64,000 bases of DNA from contig NC_009879.1 of assembly GCF_000014345.1 (NCBI RefSeq), positions 1,095,773 through 1,159,772 of the forward strand. Direction: 5' to 3'. Numbering within the stretch: the stretch's first letter is position 1; each line of letters starts with the position of its first letter. A program made the translations under genes and the position numbers. The DNA is from Rickettsia canadensis str. McKiel. Its GTDB lineage: Bacteria > Pseudomonadota > Alphaproteobacteria > Rickettsiales > Rickettsiaceae. Below the pieces are notes generated by a model that saw nothing but the letters and a program-made list of their open reading frames with translations, had not been told where the DNA came from and ran no database searches. This document shows positions 1 to 10,851 of the stretch, in pieces.

Positions 1-18
1 TTATTAAAACTAGTTTCT

Positions 19-924
19 TTATCTAACAATAGATTCACGATAATTTACATGTTCTTCAAGTCCATGAGGATCTTGGTGAATAATTATTTCAGCTTCCGGA
101 AATTCCTGTAATATTTCAAAAGCAATTTCATCACTAATTTTATGAGCATTATAAAGCGACATATTGCCGTCTATTTCCAAATGGCACTGGATAAAAGCTT
201 TTTGACCAGCATATCTAGTTTTCATTTCGTGCATACCTTGCACACCTAAATGGTTATTAATTATCGAGATAATTTTTTGCCTATCTTGTTCAGGTAATTC
301 ATGATCTACTAAATTTTTAAATGCCTTTCTAAATAAAGAATAAGAAGCGTAAAATATATATAATGCAATAACCACACCAAATAATGAATCAACAAACCAA
401 AAATGATCGCTTAAATTTATAGAGATAATTACTATAACATTAGTTAGTAAGTCTGTGAAATAATGAAGCTTATCAGCTTTTACTATCTCCGATCCTGTTT
501 TTTTAATTACATAAGTTTGATAAAGTACTAAAATAATTGTTAAGAATATACATACATACATTACTTTAGTACCGTCGCTAATATTCTCTGGTTTTGTTTT
601 TTCAAATAAAGATTTAAGTGAAGAAAAACCTATAAAAAAAGCTGAAGCAAAGAAAAATATCGATTGAGAAAAAATTGTTAAATCCTGCATTTTTTCATGC
701 CCGAATCGATGATGATGATCAGGTGGTTGCAAAGCAAATCTTACAGCTATTAAATTAATAAAAGAGGATATTATATCAAGCATCGAGTCAATTAAAGAAG
801 CAAGTATTGATTGTGAATCGGTAACAATCCAAGCATATAATTTTATACTTAAAATAATTAATGCCATAGTAACAGATAAATAAGATGCTGATTTTATTAA
901 TCGACTACAGCTATTAGTATCCAT
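19..924 (-). CDS. Cation diffusion facilitator (CDF) metal transporter, FieF-like
   Basis: Predicted inner-membrane metal/proton antiporter of the CDF family, exporting divalent cations such as Zn or Fe. The sequence shows several hydrophobic helices, an Asp51-x3-Asp55 pair (DSMLD) in helix 2 and a His159-x3-Asp163 pair (HYFTD) in helix 5, numbered from an upstream TTG; these match the four-ligand metal site of the FieF/YiiP type. A histidine-rich loop (HHHRFGHE, about 75-82) and a cytoplasmic C-terminal domain complete the fold. I chose the ATG at 924 rather than the TTG at 939, giving about 301 aa. It is divergent from the 17-kDa antigen gene. The family is clear but the metal is not. Confidence 0.88.
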   Translation of the reverse strand: MDTNSCSRLIKSASYLSVTMALIILSIKLYAWIVTDSQSILASLIDSMLDIISSFINLIAVRFALQPPDHHHRFGHEKMQDLTIFSQSIFFFASAFFIGFSSLKSLFEKTKPENISDGTKVMYVCIFLTIILVLYQTYVIKKTGSEIVKADKLHYFTDLLTNVIVIISINLSDHFWFVDSLFGVVIALYIFYASYSLFRKAFKNLVDHELPEQDRQKIISIINNHLGVQGMHEMKTRYAGQKAFIQCHLEIDGNMSLYNAHKISDEIAFEILQEFPEAEIIIHQDPHGLEEHVNYRESIVR

Positions 925-1053
925 GACAAATCTTTCCAATTTACTTTTGTTAGTTTAACAAAGAAAATATAAAATTCAATGAGTTTTATACTTTACAAAA
1001 TTCTAAAAACCATATACTTAATTAAATAATATATTAATTAAAGAGGATTTAAT

Positions 1054-1533
1054 ATGAAACTATTATCTAAAATTATGATTATAGCTCTTGTAGCTTTTAT
1101 GTTACAAGCATGTACCGGTTCAGGCGGTATGAATAAGCAAGGTAGCGGTACGCTAATTGGCGGTACGGCAGGTGCGTTACTGGGTTCCCAGTTCGGTAAG
1201 GGTAAAGGACAGCTTATTGGAGTAGGTGCTGGAGCATTACTAGGTGCTATCCTTGGTAATCAAATTGGTGCAGGCATGGACGAGCAGGATAGAAGACTTG
1301 CAGAACTCACCTCGCAAAGAGCGTTAGAAACAACACCTAGCGGTACTAGCATAGAATGGCGTAATCCAGATAACGGTAATTACGGTTATGTAACACCTAG
1401 CAAAACTTATAAAAATAGCACTGGTCAATATTGCCGTGAGTACACTCAAACAGTTGTAATAGGTGGAAAACAGCAAAAAGCATACGGTAATGCATGTCGC
1501 CAACCTGATGGACAATGGCAAGTTGTAAATTGA
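1054..1533 (+). CDS. omp: 17-kDa genus-common surface antigen (lipoprotein)
   Basis: This is the rickettsial 17-kDa antigen, an outer-membrane lipoprotein widely used as a genus marker. The 159-residue protein opens with a signal peptide ending in a lipobox (LQAC, Cys20). A Gly-rich stretch follows (about 35-75, with [17 protein letters not shown] and a second similar repeat), typical of glycine-zipper 2TM domains. The C-terminal half ([36 protein letters not shown]) is the conserved rickettsial region. An AAGAGG ribosome-binding site lies 7 bases upstream of the ATG. A family A repeat follows the stop. Confidence 0.96.
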   Translation: MKLLSKIMIIALVAFMLQACTGSGGMNKQGSGTLIGGTAGALLGSQFGKGKGQLIGVGAGALLGAILGNQIGAGMDEQDRRLAELTSQRALETTPSGTSIEWRNPDNGNYGYVTPSKTYKNSTGQYCREYTQTVVIGGKQQKAYGNACRQPDGQWQVVN

Positions 1534-1544
1534 TAAGTAGTGCT

Positions 1545-1657
1545 ATGTTATTCCCGTGAAAGCAGGAATTCAGAAAAAATTTAAAAAAGACTGGAACCCA
1601 CTACAAGTTCGTGGGATGATACAAAAAACTGGATTCCAGCTTTCGCGGGAATAACAT
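1545..1657. repeat. Palindromic repeat, family A, with a family B-like insert
   Basis: The outer arms (ATGTTATTCCCGTGAAAGC and GCTTTCGCGGGAATAACAT) are inverted complements. The centre holds a second, smaller inverted repeat (GGAACCCACTAC / GTTCGTGGGATG) resembling family B. It lies between the 17-kDa antigen gene and the PEBP-like gene and may act as a transcribed hairpin. Confidence 0.75.
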
Positions 1658-1685
1658 ACACAACACTCATAGAGAGTAAATAATT

Positions 1686-2144
1686 ATGACTTTTATAATA
1701 ACAAGTATGGCACTTAAACATAATAACCATATTCCTGATAAATTCACTTGTAAAGGACAAAATGTTTCACCGCATTTAGAGTCGAATAATGCTCCTTCAG
1801 ATACTAAAGCTTTTACACTTATCATGGATGATCTGGATGCACCGGTAGAAATAGCACCGCCGCACGATAAGGATCATTGGATAATATATACTGCTTTTAT
1901 TAGTGAGCCTTCAGAAGGACAAATAGATAGCAATATTAAAATTTTAAATAATAGCTGGAAAGAAAAAAAATACGGTAGTTCTTGTCCGCCTACCGGTAAA
2001 CCTCATCGTTATTTTTGCAAACTATACACTCTAAATGATTATCTTGAACTTGATGAGAATGCTAGCAAACAAGATTTAGTATTAGCTTTGCTAAAACAAT
2101 TTACTTACCGATGCAGAACTAATAGGAATTTATTCCATAGATAA
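1686..2144 (+). CDS. YbhB/YbcL (PEBP/Raf kinase inhibitor-like) family protein
   Basis: This 152-residue protein belongs to the bacterial phosphatidylethanolamine-binding-protein-like family. It has the N-terminal pattern FTCKGQNVSPHL (about 20-31), the ligand-pocket segment TLIMDDLDAP followed by a DHWIIY motif (about 57-66) and the conserved region SCPPTGKPHRYFCKLYTLN. The family's function in bacteria is poorly defined; E. coli YbhB binds small anions in a crystal structure. The stop is 4 bases before the znuC start, so the two are probably co-transcribed. The C-terminal tail is slightly shorter than in E. coli homologues. Confidence 0.88.
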   Translation: MTFIITSMALKHNNHIPDKFTCKGQNVSPHLESNNAPSDTKAFTLIMDDLDAPVEIAPPHDKDHWIIYTAFISEPSEGQIDSNIKILNNSWKEKKYGSSCPPTGKPHRYFCKLYTLNDYLELDENASKQDLVLALLKQFTYRCRTNRNLFHR

Positions 2145-2148
2145 ATAA

Positions 2149-2850
2149 ATGGAAAAACCTATAATAGAGTTTCGTAACGTATCTAAAAAATTCGGTAATA
2201 AATTGCCGATAAATAACGTTAGTTTCACTGTCAGAAAAAATAACATTACTACTTTAATCGGACCTAACGGTGCAGGTAAAACTACCATAGTACGATTAAT
2301 GCTTGGACTTGAAAAACCGACAAGTGGTGAGATCATAATAAATCCCAAATTAAAAATTGGATATGTACCGCAGAAGTTTGGGCTAAGCCCTGATTTACCT
2401 ATCACAGTGAAAAAATTTTTAGATCTATTAGCACCAAATAACTTCAATAACAATATTAAAGAAATTAACTCGTTTATTGATTTAGAACATATAAAAGATC
2501 AAGAAATTTCTAAGCTCTCAGGAGGGCAGTTTCAGAAAGTGGTTCTTGCATGTTCAATAGTTAATAATCCCGACTTAATTATTTTAGATGAACCGTTGCA
2601 GTCTTTAGACGTAACGAGTCAACAAGAATTTTACTGGCTTATTAATATGATACGTAAAAAGATAAATATTACGGTTTTTATGATCTCGCACGATTTATTT
2701 ACTGTAATAAAAAACTCTGATCAAGTGATATGCTTAAACAGTCACATATGCTGCAGCGGAATACCAAACAAAATAACTCCTAACTCTGAATTTTCAAATG
2801 CACTTTCTTCTCTAGGATTCTATACTCACTACCACGATCATAGGCATTAG
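2149..2850 (+). CDS. znuC: Zinc ABC transporter ATP-binding protein ZnuC-like
   Basis: ATPase subunit of a high-affinity metal (zinc) importer at the inner membrane. The 233 residues contain a Walker A (GPNGAGKT, 38-45), a Q-loop (VPQK, about 73-76), the ABC signature LSGGQ (123-127), Walker B (LIILDEP, 143-149) and the H-loop (ISHD). The Asn in the Walker A and the short, manganese/zinc-type C-terminus fit ZnuC. The permease (ZnuB) and binding protein (ZnuA) are not in this window. It overlaps nothing but ends 2 bases from the convergent uvrA stop. The metal specificity is inferred from family resemblance. Confidence 0.87.
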   Translation: MEKPIIEFRNVSKKFGNKLPINNVSFTVRKNNITTLIGPNGAGKTTIVRLMLGLEKPTSGEIIINPKLKIGYVPQKFGLSPDLPITVKKFLDLLAPNNFNNNIKEINSFIDLEHIKDQEISKLSGGQFQKVVLACSIVNNPDLIILDEPLQSLDVTSQQEFYWLINMIRKKINITVFMISHDLFTVIKNSDQVICLNSHICCSGIPNKITPNSEFSNALSSLGFYTHYHDHRH

Positions 2851-2852
2851 AC

Positions 2853-5714
2853 TTATTTCAAATATTGCTTTAAATATCTACCGGTATGACTATCGATGCA
2901 TGTAGCAATGTCCGCAGGAGTACCGCATACAACTATCTTACCGCCTTTGTCACCACCTTCAGGACCGACATCAATAATATAATCTGCTGTTTTTATAACA
3001 TCTAGATTATGCTCGATAACTAAAACGGTATTGCCCATATCAACAAGTTTATGTAACACTTTCAATAATTTATTAATATCGTCGATATGCAATCCTGTAG
3101 TCGGTTCATCAAGTATATAAAGCGTTTTACCGGTTGAACGTCTTGATAATTCTTTAGCAAGCTTAACACGCTGTGCCTCACCGCCTGACAGAGTAGTAGC
3201 AGATTGACCGATTTTAATATAGCCAAGTCCGACCTCATTTAAGGTAATTAGTTTTTCGTAGATTAACGGGATTTTTGCAAAAAATTGCATCGCATCTTCT
3301 ACCGTCATCATTAATATATCGGCAATTGATTTACCTTTATATCTTATTTCAAGCGTTTCTCTATTATATCTGTGACCATTACAAATATCACATTTTACAT
3401 ATACGTCAGGTAAAAAATGCATCTCTATTTTAATTAGCCCGTCACCTTGACATGCTTCGCATCTACCACCTTTAACGTTAAACGAAAATCTACCTACTTT
3501 ATATCCTCTCGCTTTTGATTCAGGTAATTCTACAAACCAATCTCTAATATGAGTAAATGCACCTGTATAAGTCGCAGGATTTGAACGAGGAGTTCTACCT
3601 ATTGGAGATTGATTAATATCGATAATTTTATCAATATATTCAAGCCCTTTCAACTCTCTATATTTTCCAGGCAATACTTTACTAGTTGGTTCTAAATGCT
3701 TTAAAGCTGCTTTATATAGAGTATGAATCATCAAGCTTGATTTACCGCTTCCCGATACTCCTGTTATAGCAGTAAACGTACCAAGTGGAATTTTGATATC
3801 AACATTATCTAAATTATTAGAAACCGCTCCAAGTAGTTCGATGGCCCTATTATCATGCCCTAATCGTGTTTCAGAAGGTACTTTAATTGTTTGACGACCG
3901 CTTAGATACCTACCTGTAATACTTGCTTCAAAATTCTTTATTTCTTCAGCATTCCCTTCCGCAATAACACGTCCACCGTGAATACCGGCTCCTGGTCCTA
4001 TATCAATAATATGATCTGCTTCATACATTGTTTCTTCATCATGCTCAACTACCAAAACGGTATTACCTATATCTCTAAGCCTTTTTAGTGTCTCAATTAA
4101 TCTTGTATTATCTCGTTGATGAAGACCGATAGACGGCTCATCAAGTACATATAAAACACCGCTAAGTCCTGAACCTATTTGAGATGCAAGACGAATACGT
4201 TGACTTTCCCCTCCTGATAAAGTACCTGCTTCTCGCGATAACGTTAGATAATCAAGCCCGACATTCATAAGAAATTTTAATCTCTCGGTAATTTCTTTAA
4301 GTATACGCTCGGCAATAAATAATTGCTTTTTATTTAATTTTTCTTCTAAGTTACTAAACCATTTTTGCAAGGCTGCAATACTCATACCTGCTACTTCGCC
4401 TATATGAAGATTTGCTATTTTAACGCATAATGCTTCGTCTTTTAATCTATATCCGTTACAAGCAGTACATTTATGTTCTGACTTAAACTTAGCAAGTTCT
4501 TCTTTAATTAAAACTGATTCTATAGTACGATCCTTTTCTTGTAAACTTGGTATTATACCAGCAAAAGGTTGTTTTATTATTTGTGTTTTAGAACCATCGT
4601 GAAACTCAAATTTTATTGTTTCTTCTCCCGAACCTTCAAATAAAATGTCCTTAACATTTTGTGATAAACTGACAAAAGGTACTTCAATAGAAAATTTATA
4701 ATGATCGGCAAGAGCCTTTAATGTCTCTAGGATAAATTTAGACGATGTACTACCCCAAGGTACTATTGCACCGTCTTTAATAGATATTCTGTGATCTGGA
4801 ACAATCAAGTCTCTATCAAAAAAAAATTCCTTACCTATGCCTTCACATTTAGGGCATGCTCCAAAAGGGCTATTAAAAGAAAAGATTCGAGGTTCTATTT
4901 CAGTAAGCTGAAAACCAGATACCGGACAAGAATATTTCTCGGAAAAAGTAATACGCTGATTTTTTTCAAACTCGGTCTTAACTGCTGGCGGCAATTCTAC
5001 AATTTCTAAATAAGTAATACCATCGGCAAGTTTTAAGGAACTCTCTAAGCTATCTGCAAGCCTATTACCTAAATTTTCGTCTAGAACTATTCTATCAACG
5101 ATTACTTCTATATTATGTTTCTTATTTTTATCAAGTTTCGGTAAATCATCAATTTCACAAACTTCCTCGTTAACTATTAATTTCTGAAAACCTTGCTTTT
5201 TCAGATTCATAATTTCACGCTTGAACTCACCCTTATATCCTCTAACAATAGGAGCGAGCAAATATATTTTCGTACCTTTAGGTAATTCATTAATTATATC
5301 TACCATCTCTGAAACTGTTTGGCTATGTATAGGAAGACCCGTTGCTGGAGAGTAAGGAATACCCACCCTTGCATATAATAACCTAAGATAATCGTAAATT
5401 TCCGTTATAGTTCCGACCGTAGAACGTGGATTTTTAGAAGTAGTTTTTTGGTCAATTGCAATAGCAGGTGATAATCCGGAAATAGATTCCACATTCGGTT
5501 TATTTTGTAAATGTAAGAATTGCCTTGCATATGAAGATAAACTTTCAACATATCGCCTTTGTCCTTCTGCATAAATAGTATCAAACGCTAAAGAAGACTT
5601 GCCTGAACCGCTAAGGCCGGTGATAACAACAAATTTATTCCTTGGAATATCAACATTTATATTTTTTAGATTATGCTCTTTAGCACCGCGTACCTTAATA
5701 TATTCTTGGTTCAT
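2853..5714 (-). CDS. uvrA: Excinuclease ABC subunit A
   Basis: Damage-recognition ATPase of nucleotide excision repair. The 953-residue product has two ABC modules: Walker [10 protein letters not shown] at 33-41 and GVSGSGKSS near residue 650, with signatures LSGGESQRI and LSGGEAQRV and Walker [11 protein letters not shown] and [10 protein letters not shown]. Zinc-binding CxxC pairs are visible (CPKC, CTAC, CEAC/CDIC). The reading frame extends upstream to a GTG at 5720, but the ATG at 5714 gives the start [18 protein letters not shown], which is the usual start. It is divergent from ssb, as in many Proteobacteria. Confidence 0.97.
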   Translation of the reverse strand: MNQEYIKVRGAKEHNLKNINVDIPRNKFVVITGLSGSGKSSLAFDTIYAEGQRRYVESLSSYARQFLHLQNKPNVESISGLSPAIAIDQKTTSKNPRSTVGTITEIYDYLRLLYARVGIPYSPATGLPIHSQTVSEMVDIINELPKGTKIYLLAPIVRGYKGEFKREIMNLKKQGFQKLIVNEEVCEIDDLPKLDKNKKHNIEVIVDRIVLDENLGNRLADSLESSLKLADGITYLEIVELPPAVKTEFEKNQRITFSEKYSCPVSGFQLTEIEPRIFSFNSPFGACPKCEGIGKEFFFDRDLIVPDHRISIKDGAIVPWGSTSSKFILETLKALADHYKFSIEVPFVSLSQNVKDILFEGSGEETIKFEFHDGSKTQIIKQPFAGIIPSLQEKDRTIESVLIKEELAKFKSEHKCTACNGYRLKDEALCVKIANLHIGEVAGMSIAALQKWFSNLEEKLNKKQLFIAERILKEITERLKFLMNVGLDYLTLSREAGTLSGGESQRIRLASQIGSGLSGVLYVLDEPSIGLHQRDNTRLIETLKRLRDIGNTVLVVEHDEETMYEADHIIDIGPGAGIHGGRVIAEGNAEEIKNFEASITGRYLSGRQTIKVPSETRLGHDNRAIELLGAVSNNLDNVDIKIPLGTFTAITGVSGSGKSSLMIHTLYKAALKHLEPTSKVLPGKYRELKGLEYIDKIIDINQSPIGRTPRSNPATYTGAFTHIRDWFVELPESKARGYKVGRFSFNVKGGRCEACQGDGLIKIEMHFLPDVYVKCDICNGHRYNRETLEIRYKGKSIADILMMTVEDAMQFFAKIPLIYEKLITLNEVGLGYIKIGQSATTLSGGEAQRVKLAKELSRRSTGKTLYILDEPTTGLHIDDINKLLKVLHKLVDMGNTVLVIEHNLDVIKTADYIIDVGPEGGDKGGKIVVCGTPADIATCIDSHTGRYLKQYLK

Positions 5715-5822
5715 AATCACTGCACTACAAAATTTTTTGAGAATTTTTAAAAAAACCTATAGTATTATAGGCTCTTTTATTTTATTATTGCAATAATAAT
5801 ATTTTAAAATAGGTAGTAATCT

Positions 5823-6281
5823 ATGGCAGGTAGTTTAAATAAAGTAATATTAATAGGTAATGTAGGGCGTGATCCTGAAATTAGAACTACGGGAGAAGGA
5901 AAAAAAATCATTAATCTTTCCTTAGCAACAACCGAAACTTGGAAAGATCGCGTCACCGGTGAACGAAAAGAACGAACTGAATGGCATAGAGTAGTGATCT
6001 TTAGTGAAGGGTTAGTATCTGTTGTAGAACGCTATGTTACAAAAGGTAGTAAATTATATATTGAAGGTTCATTACAAACACGTAAGTGGAATGATAATTC
6101 AGGTCAAGAAAAATATACTACGGAAGTTGTGTTACAAAACTTTAATGCACAATTAATATTATTAGATAGTAAAAACTCTAATAATCATACTCAAGATTCA
6201 GGACATAACGAATATAAATATCCTGAAACTAAAAATCATTCCTTTGATCATAGTGACTTAGACGACGAAATACCGTTTTAA
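5823..6281 (+). CDS. ssb: Single-stranded DNA-binding protein
   Basis: Binds ssDNA during replication, repair and recombination. The 152 aa include the N-terminal OB fold (NKVILIGNVGRDPEIR, about 6-21; TEWHRVVIF, about 52-60; GSKLYIEGSLQTRKW, about 77-91) and a low-complexity linker. It ends in the acidic tip DLDDEIPF, which recruits partner proteins. The gene is divergent from uvrA. The 108-bp spacer includes a small inverted repeat (CCTATA-GTAT-TATAGG). The next gene starts 11 bases downstream and may be in the same transcript. Confidence 0.97.
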   Translation: MAGSLNKVILIGNVGRDPEIRTTGEGKKIINLSLATTETWKDRVTGERKERTEWHRVVIFSEGLVSVVERYVTKGSKLYIEGSLQTRKWNDNSGQEKYTTEVVLQNFNAQLILLDSKNSNNHTQDSGHNEYKYPETKNHSFDHSDLDDEIPF

Positions 6282-6292
6282 TCAAAATCGTC

Positions 6293-7144
6293 ATGAAAAA
6301 TTTTATTTGGGCAATAATATTTTTAATACCAATATTGCTTTTAGGGTGTTCTACTACTCATGATGTAGCTAGTAGGGTAAAGCATTCACAAGATATAGCA
6401 ACTCAAAATAATTTTCAGATGCAGCTAGTAAACGGAGGTGATTTTACTCTTACGACTTATCAGCGTATTACCAACCGTAACTTACCTTTTGTATTCTATA
6501 TTGAAGGGGATGGGCATATTGCAGATGGATCCACTAATTCTGATAATCCTACTCCTATTAATCCGATGCTCTTGAAGCTTGCTACAATCGACAAAAGACC
6601 GAATGTCGTTTATATAGCAAGACCTTGTCAATATACGCCTTTAGAAATAAACCCAAAATGCATTAGTGATTATTGGTTAGATAAAAGAATGGGGCAAGAA
6701 GTCGTAGATTCAATTAACAATGTCATAAATATTATTAATAACGGACAAAAATTTAGCTTAGTCGGTTTTTCAGGTGGTGGTGGACTTACAATATTGATTG
6801 CTAGTCAAAATAGTAATGTGAAAGATATTATAACGATTGCCGGTAATTTAGATACTAAAAAGTTTGATAAATATCATAATGATCGTGGTTACTTGGTTAA
6901 ATCATTAAACCCAATAAATTATGCAAAGCAGGTTAATAATATCCCGCAATTACATCTTGCCGGCATGGATGACAAAAGAGTTCCGCCTTTCATAACAGAA
7001 CTTTACGTAAAAACAAGCAGCTCACCGTGTGTAAAAAAGCAAACTTTTCCTAATATTTCTCACGCAAAAGGTTGGGATAAAGTTTGGTCTAATATATTAG
7101 ATATTCCTCTGATTTGTGATAATTATTATTTGAATTCAGAATAA
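6293..7144 (+). CDS. Lipoprotein with alpha/beta-hydrolase-like nucleophile motif
   Basis: A 283-residue exported protein that I cannot assign to a named enzyme. The N-terminal signal peptide ends at the lipobox LLLGC (about Cys19). The mature part contains VFYIEGDGH (about 62-70), GFSGGGG (about 158-164, matching the GxSxG nucleophile elbow), an Asp-containing LAGMDDKRVPP segment and a late His (ISHAKGW). These support a serine hydrolase fold acting at the envelope. It starts 11 bases after ssb. No substrate can be inferred. Confidence 0.72.
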   Translation: MKNFIWAIIFLIPILLLGCSTTHDVASRVKHSQDIATQNNFQMQLVNGGDFTLTTYQRITNRNLPFVFYIEGDGHIADGSTNSDNPTPINPMLLKLATIDKRPNVVYIARPCQYTPLEINPKCISDYWLDKRMGQEVVDSINNVINIINNGQKFSLVGFSGGGGLTILIASQNSNVKDIITIAGNLDTKKFDKYHNDRGYLVKSLNPINYAKQVNNIPQLHLAGMDDKRVPPFITELYVKTSSSPCVKKQTFPNISHAKGWDKVWSNILDIPLICDNYYLNSE

Positions 7145-7406
7145 TCATCACAGCGAAAAGAAACAGATGTTGTTGCATGGTTCTAAAAAGCGTTCTATGT
7201 CATTCGTAGCTAAAAGCGGGAATCTATTCGCTAAAAAGTATAAATATAATGACATAGAAGCGCTAGGCTACTACAAACTATGCTTTTTAGGCAATATCTC
7301 ATACAAGGCGAAATCTCGACTTTTATATGAAACAGTATAAGTTTTTTACAATTTAATTTTTTATACAAAAATTATGCTAGGCTACGAAAAAGAACAAAGA
7401 AGCTTA

Positions 7407-8105
7407 ACTAAAAGAGCAGAAATAAGTTGTAGGGTTGTTATCTGTAGGAACCTTATTGGAATATTTTGATCTTATGCTGTATGTCATATATGTCTGTACT
7501 TCTTAATGAGTTTTTTTCCAAAAGCTGATACTTATGCTACTGCTCTTTACTCTAGCAGCTTTATGTGCTACTTTTACCTTTAGACCTTTAGGGGCAGTCG
7601 TTTTTAGATATTTAGGCAACACATATGGGCGTAGTTATAATAATAACTATGATATTGCTACTTCGTATATAGTAATAGCATTACTTCCTATTTAAAATGG
7701 AATTGGTATACTAATAATAGTATGTAGAATTGTTTAGGAGGAAAAATAATAGGAACAGAAGTTTATTTAGCCGAGTTTTACTAAACACCCAATACAATAT
7801 CCTATTGTAGCCTTAGATACGGTTTTCACTACTGTAGAACTTTTGCAGCTTTAGGGATTGCTAAATTGTGACTTCTTATGGCTTGAATTGGCGTTATACA
7901 TTTGGTATTGGGTACCATTATTGCTGTTGTAGGAGAACATTATCGAGAACCGCATGATGAAAAACTCCTGAATTTGCTAATGCAAAGTTTAAAAGCTAAT
8001 AGAGATTAATAAGTATTAGAAAATAATCCTATTTGGAAAGAAAAATTAGTTATTTTTCATTTTAGCAACTATAATCCTAGTATATTGGTTTGTACAGTTA
8101 CAAAC
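7407..8105 (+). pseudogene. Decayed MFS transporter (ProP-like metabolite/H+ symporter)
   Basis: No intact ORF, but recognisable MFS fragments in shifting frames: LLEYFDLMLYVIYV near 7451, TLAALCATFTFRPLGAVVF (about 7547-7602) followed by a YGRS segment, and TSYGLNWRYTFGIG near 7868-7910. These match helices 1-3 and the loop 2-3 signature (RPLG..GDxxGR) of proline/betaine-type transporters and a later helix. Stops and frameshifts break it throughout. The intact gene at 58733 on the same strand is a paralogue showing the ancestral form. This fossil accounts for the otherwise gene-free stretch between 7145 and 8123; the first 250 bases hold nothing recognisable. Confidence 0.8.
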
Positions 8106-8123
8106 TTATCAAAAAATGAAAAA

Positions 8124-8200
8124 TGGTGCACCCTAAAGGATTCGAACCTCTGACCCACAGATTAGAAATCTGTTGCTCTATCCAGCTGAGCTAAGGGTGC
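8124..8200 (-). tRNA. tRNA-Arg (anticodon UCU)
   Basis: The reverse complement folds into a cloverleaf: acceptor GCACCCT/AGGGTGC, discriminator A and encoded CCA, D-arm with AGCTCAGCTGGATAGAGC, anticodon stem ACAGA/TCTGT with loop TTTCTAA (anticodon TCT), and T-arm GGTTCGAATCC. It is 77 nt long including CCA. It decodes AGA/AGG, the dominant Arg codons in this AT-rich genome. Confidence 0.96.
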
Positions 8201-8292
8201 TGAACATTTACGGTAACTTTATATCAGTTTAAGCAAAATTTTTCAAGGATTCTTTTTTTAGAAATAATAAGCAAATGTGATAAAAAATATTC

Positions 8293-8610
8293 ATGGATAA
8301 GTTCTACAACTACAATTCTTCTTCAAATCAGGCTTTACTTAATCTTAAAGTAAAGCCTGATTCTAAACAGAATCTAATTAGCGATTTTGTAATTATTAAC
8401 AATCTTCCGTATCTAAAATTATTTATAAAAACTGCACCTGAGCAAGGTAAAGCTAATGAAGAAATTATAAATTACCTAGCAAAAGCATGGAAATTATCAC
8501 GCAGTAATATCGAAATTATTAAAGGTCATACCCATAGCTTAAAAACGATCTTGATAAAAAATATTGATGAAGACTATTTAAATTCGATTATTAATTCCTA
8601 TATTAAGTAA
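8293..8610 (+). CDS. DUF167 (YggU/UPF0235) family protein
   Basis: A 105-residue protein of the YggU-like family, whose role is unknown. Typical family elements are visible: an N-terminal strand segment with VKPDSKQNLI (about 20-29), the central KAPPxxGKANxE-type motif here as TAPEQGKANEEIINYLAK (about 52-69), and a final segment with SNIEIIKGHTHSLKTILI. It lies alone between the tRNA-Arg and htpG, with a degenerate family A repeat downstream. Confidence 0.85.
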   Translation: MDKFYNYNSSSNQALLNLKVKPDSKQNLISDFVIINNLPYLKLFIKTAPEQGKANEEIINYLAKAWKLSRSNIEIIKGHTHSLKTILIKNIDEDYLNSIINSYIK

Positions 8611-8633
8611 GAAAATGTTGTAGTTAGACTTTC

Positions 8634-8708
8634 GATATCATTCCCGCATAGGCGAATCCAGGAAAACAACATTAATATTGGTACAAAATTACACCTAACG
8701 GAAATGAT
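8634..8708. repeat. Palindromic repeat, family A (partial)
   Basis: Left arm ATCATTCCCGCATAGGCGAATCCAG-like, followed by the family A core AACATTAATATTGGTACAAA, then a short right end (GGAAATGATAT). The right arm typical of the family is missing, so this is a truncated copy between the DUF167 gene and htpG. Confidence 0.6.
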
Positions 8709-8789
8709 ATTAAGAGTATTTACCAAGCTATACAACAAAGCTTAAATTTCCTTAAAATGAGGGAAAAATAATTTATAAATTGGTTTAAT

Positions 8790-10661
8790 ATGACACAAGA
8801 AAAGAAAAAGTTTGATGCCGAGGTTGGCAAGATTTTAAATTTAATGATTCATTCTCTTTATAGTAATAAAGAAATTTTTATGAGAGAGTTAATTTCCAAT
8901 GCTTCAGATGCTTGCGATAAACTACGTTATTTATCTCAAAGTAATAATACATTAGTAGCAGGAGATAGTAACTTTAAAATTACTGTTAAAATTGATAAGA
9001 ATAACGGACAAATTATTATTCGTGATAATGGTATAGGCATGAATAAAGAGGATTTAATCGAGAACCTTGGTACCATTGCAAGATCAGGGACAGCAAATTT
9101 CCTTAAAAACTTATCTGGTGATTCTAAAAAAGATAATATGCTAATCGGTCAATTTGGCGTTGGGTTTTATTCAAGCTTTATGGTAGCCGATAAAGTGACT
9201 GTAACTTCAAGAAAAGCAGGAGAAGATAAAGTCTATGTTTGGGAATCAGATGGACTTGGTGAATATATTGTCTCAAATTCAGGTAAAGAATTCACAAGAG
9301 GTACAGCAATCGTTTTAAATATCAAAAAGGAAGAAGATAATTTCCTTGATCATTTCAGGTTAAAGCATATTGTTAAAAGCTATTCCGATCACATAGCAGT
9401 ACCAATATATTTCTTTGATGAGAACGGCAACAGTGAAATACAATTAAATTCTGCATCTGCATTATGGACAAGACCAAAATTAGAAATTACGGAAGAACAA
9501 TATAAAGAATTTTATAAAAGCTTATCTTACACCATAGATGATCCGTGGATTACTCTGCATAATAAAAACGAGGGTGCTATAGAATTTACTAACCTACTTT
9601 TCATTCCCTCAAGTAAAACATTTGATTTATTCCATCCTGATCGTAAAAGGCGAGTAAAATTATATATCAAAAGAGTATTTATTTCTGATGAGAATATTGA
9701 TTTAATTCCGTCATATTTAAGATTTTTACGAGGTGTGGTTGATTCAGAAGATTTACCGCTAAATATTAGCCGTGAATCCCTACAGCATAATAGCATACTT
9801 GACAAAATCAAAAATGCTATTACAAAAAGAGTGCTTGCTGAACTTAAGAAAAAGAAAGAAGAATCACCTGAAGATTATAATAAGTTCTGGTCTAATTTCG
9901 GCGGTGCTTTAAAAGAAGGATTATGTGAGTCTACTACCGATCATGAAAAATTATTAGAGGTATGTATATTCAGAAGTGCCTTGCATAATAAAATGATCAG
10001 CCTTGACGAATATATAGCGAATTTTAAAGAAGGGCAAAATACTATATATTACTTAAGCGGTGATAATCCCGATAAATTACTTTCAAGCCCGCAAATTGAA
10101 GGATTGTTGAGTAAAAATATTGATGTATTACTTTTCACCGATACTGTTGATGATTTTTGGGTAAATGTTAATAGCGAATATAAAGGGCATGCTATTAAAT
10201 CTGCTACTAGAAGTGATATCGATGTAGAACAAACTACTTCATCGTCTGAGGAAAAAAATACAGATAGTAAAAAATCCGATGATGAATATAAATTGCTAAC
10301 CGATTATTTTAAAGAGACACTAGGGGATTTAGTTAAGGATGTTAAGATATCCAAAAAACTTACTTCAAGCCCTGCTTGTCTTGCAGTAAGCGAATCTGCT
10401 ATGGATATTCGTATGGAGAGGTTTTTAATAGAGCAAAAGCAAATAGCTAATGCCTCCGCTAAAAATTTAGAGCTAAATCCTAAAAATAAAATTATAGAGA
10501 AAATCTTTAACGACTTAAAAGCAAATAATAAAAATAATAAAGAGCTAGTTAATCTAATATTTGATCAAGCCTGTATTTTAGAGGGCGAACCTGTCGCTGA
10601 TACTGGTGCGTTTTCAAAAAGATTAAACGATATTGTACAAAAAGCCATATTATCACTTTAA
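8790..10661 (+). CDS. htpG: Molecular chaperone HtpG (Hsp90)
   Basis: ATP-dependent chaperone. The 623-residue protein carries the N-terminal GHKL ATPase fold: [16 protein letters not shown] (about 30-45), DNGIGM (about 80-85), GTIARSGT, and GQFGVGFYS (about 122-130). The middle domain has the catalytic-loop region ([11 protein letters not shown], about 321-331). The C-terminal dimerisation domain ([21 protein letters not shown]) lacks the eukaryotic MEEVD tail, as expected. Length is usual for the family. No heat-shock promoter was confirmed. Confidence 0.97.
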   Translation: MTQEKKKFDAEVGKILNLMIHSLYSNKEIFMRELISNASDACDKLRYLSQSNNTLVAGDSNFKITVKIDKNNGQIIIRDNGIGMNKEDLIENLGTIARSGTANFLKNLSGDSKKDNMLIGQFGVGFYSSFMVADKVTVTSRKAGEDKVYVWESDGLGEYIVSNSGKEFTRGTAIVLNIKKEEDNFLDHFRLKHIVKSYSDHIAVPIYFFDENGNSEIQLNSASALWTRPKLEITEEQYKEFYKSLSYTIDDPWITLHNKNEGAIEFTNLLFIPSSKTFDLFHPDRKRRVKLYIKRVFISDENIDLIPSYLRFLRGVVDSEDLPLNISRESLQHNSILDKIKNAITKRVLAELKKKKEESPEDYNKFWSNFGGALKEGLCESTTDHEKLLEVCIFRSALHNKMISLDEYIANFKEGQNTIYYLSGDNPDKLLSSPQIEGLLSKNIDVLLFTDTVDDFWVNVNSEYKGHAIKSATRSDIDVEQTTSSSEEKNTDSKKSDDEYKLLTDYFKETLGDLVKDVKISKKLTSSPACLAVSESAMDIRMERFLIEQKQIANASAKNLELNPKNKIIEKIFNDLKANNKNNKELVNLIFDQACILEGEPVADTGAFSKRLNDIVQKAILSL

Positions 10662-10707
10662 ACTTCTTAAATTTTAATGTAAAATGCTTGCAAATGTAAA
10701 ATCCGTT

Positions 10708-10796
10708 GTCACCCCGCAACTTGATCACAGGATCTAGTAGCAATAATAATATTTTTTATTGTTTTTATATATACCGTGTTCAAGTCATGGTATGAC
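10708..10796. repeat. Palindromic repeat, family B
   Basis: The left arm GTCACCCCGCAACTTGATCAC faces a right arm with CAAGTCATGGTATGAC, around an AT-rich centre. It is repeated with variation at 13730, 17562, 42580 and 49980. It lies directly upstream of hemA and supplies a spurious upstream reading frame in phase with hemA. Confidence 0.75.
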
Positions 10797-10851
10797 ACAC
10801 AGTGTGTTTTACAATTCATGTAAAAAATTTCTAACAAACCATATAGTTCTA

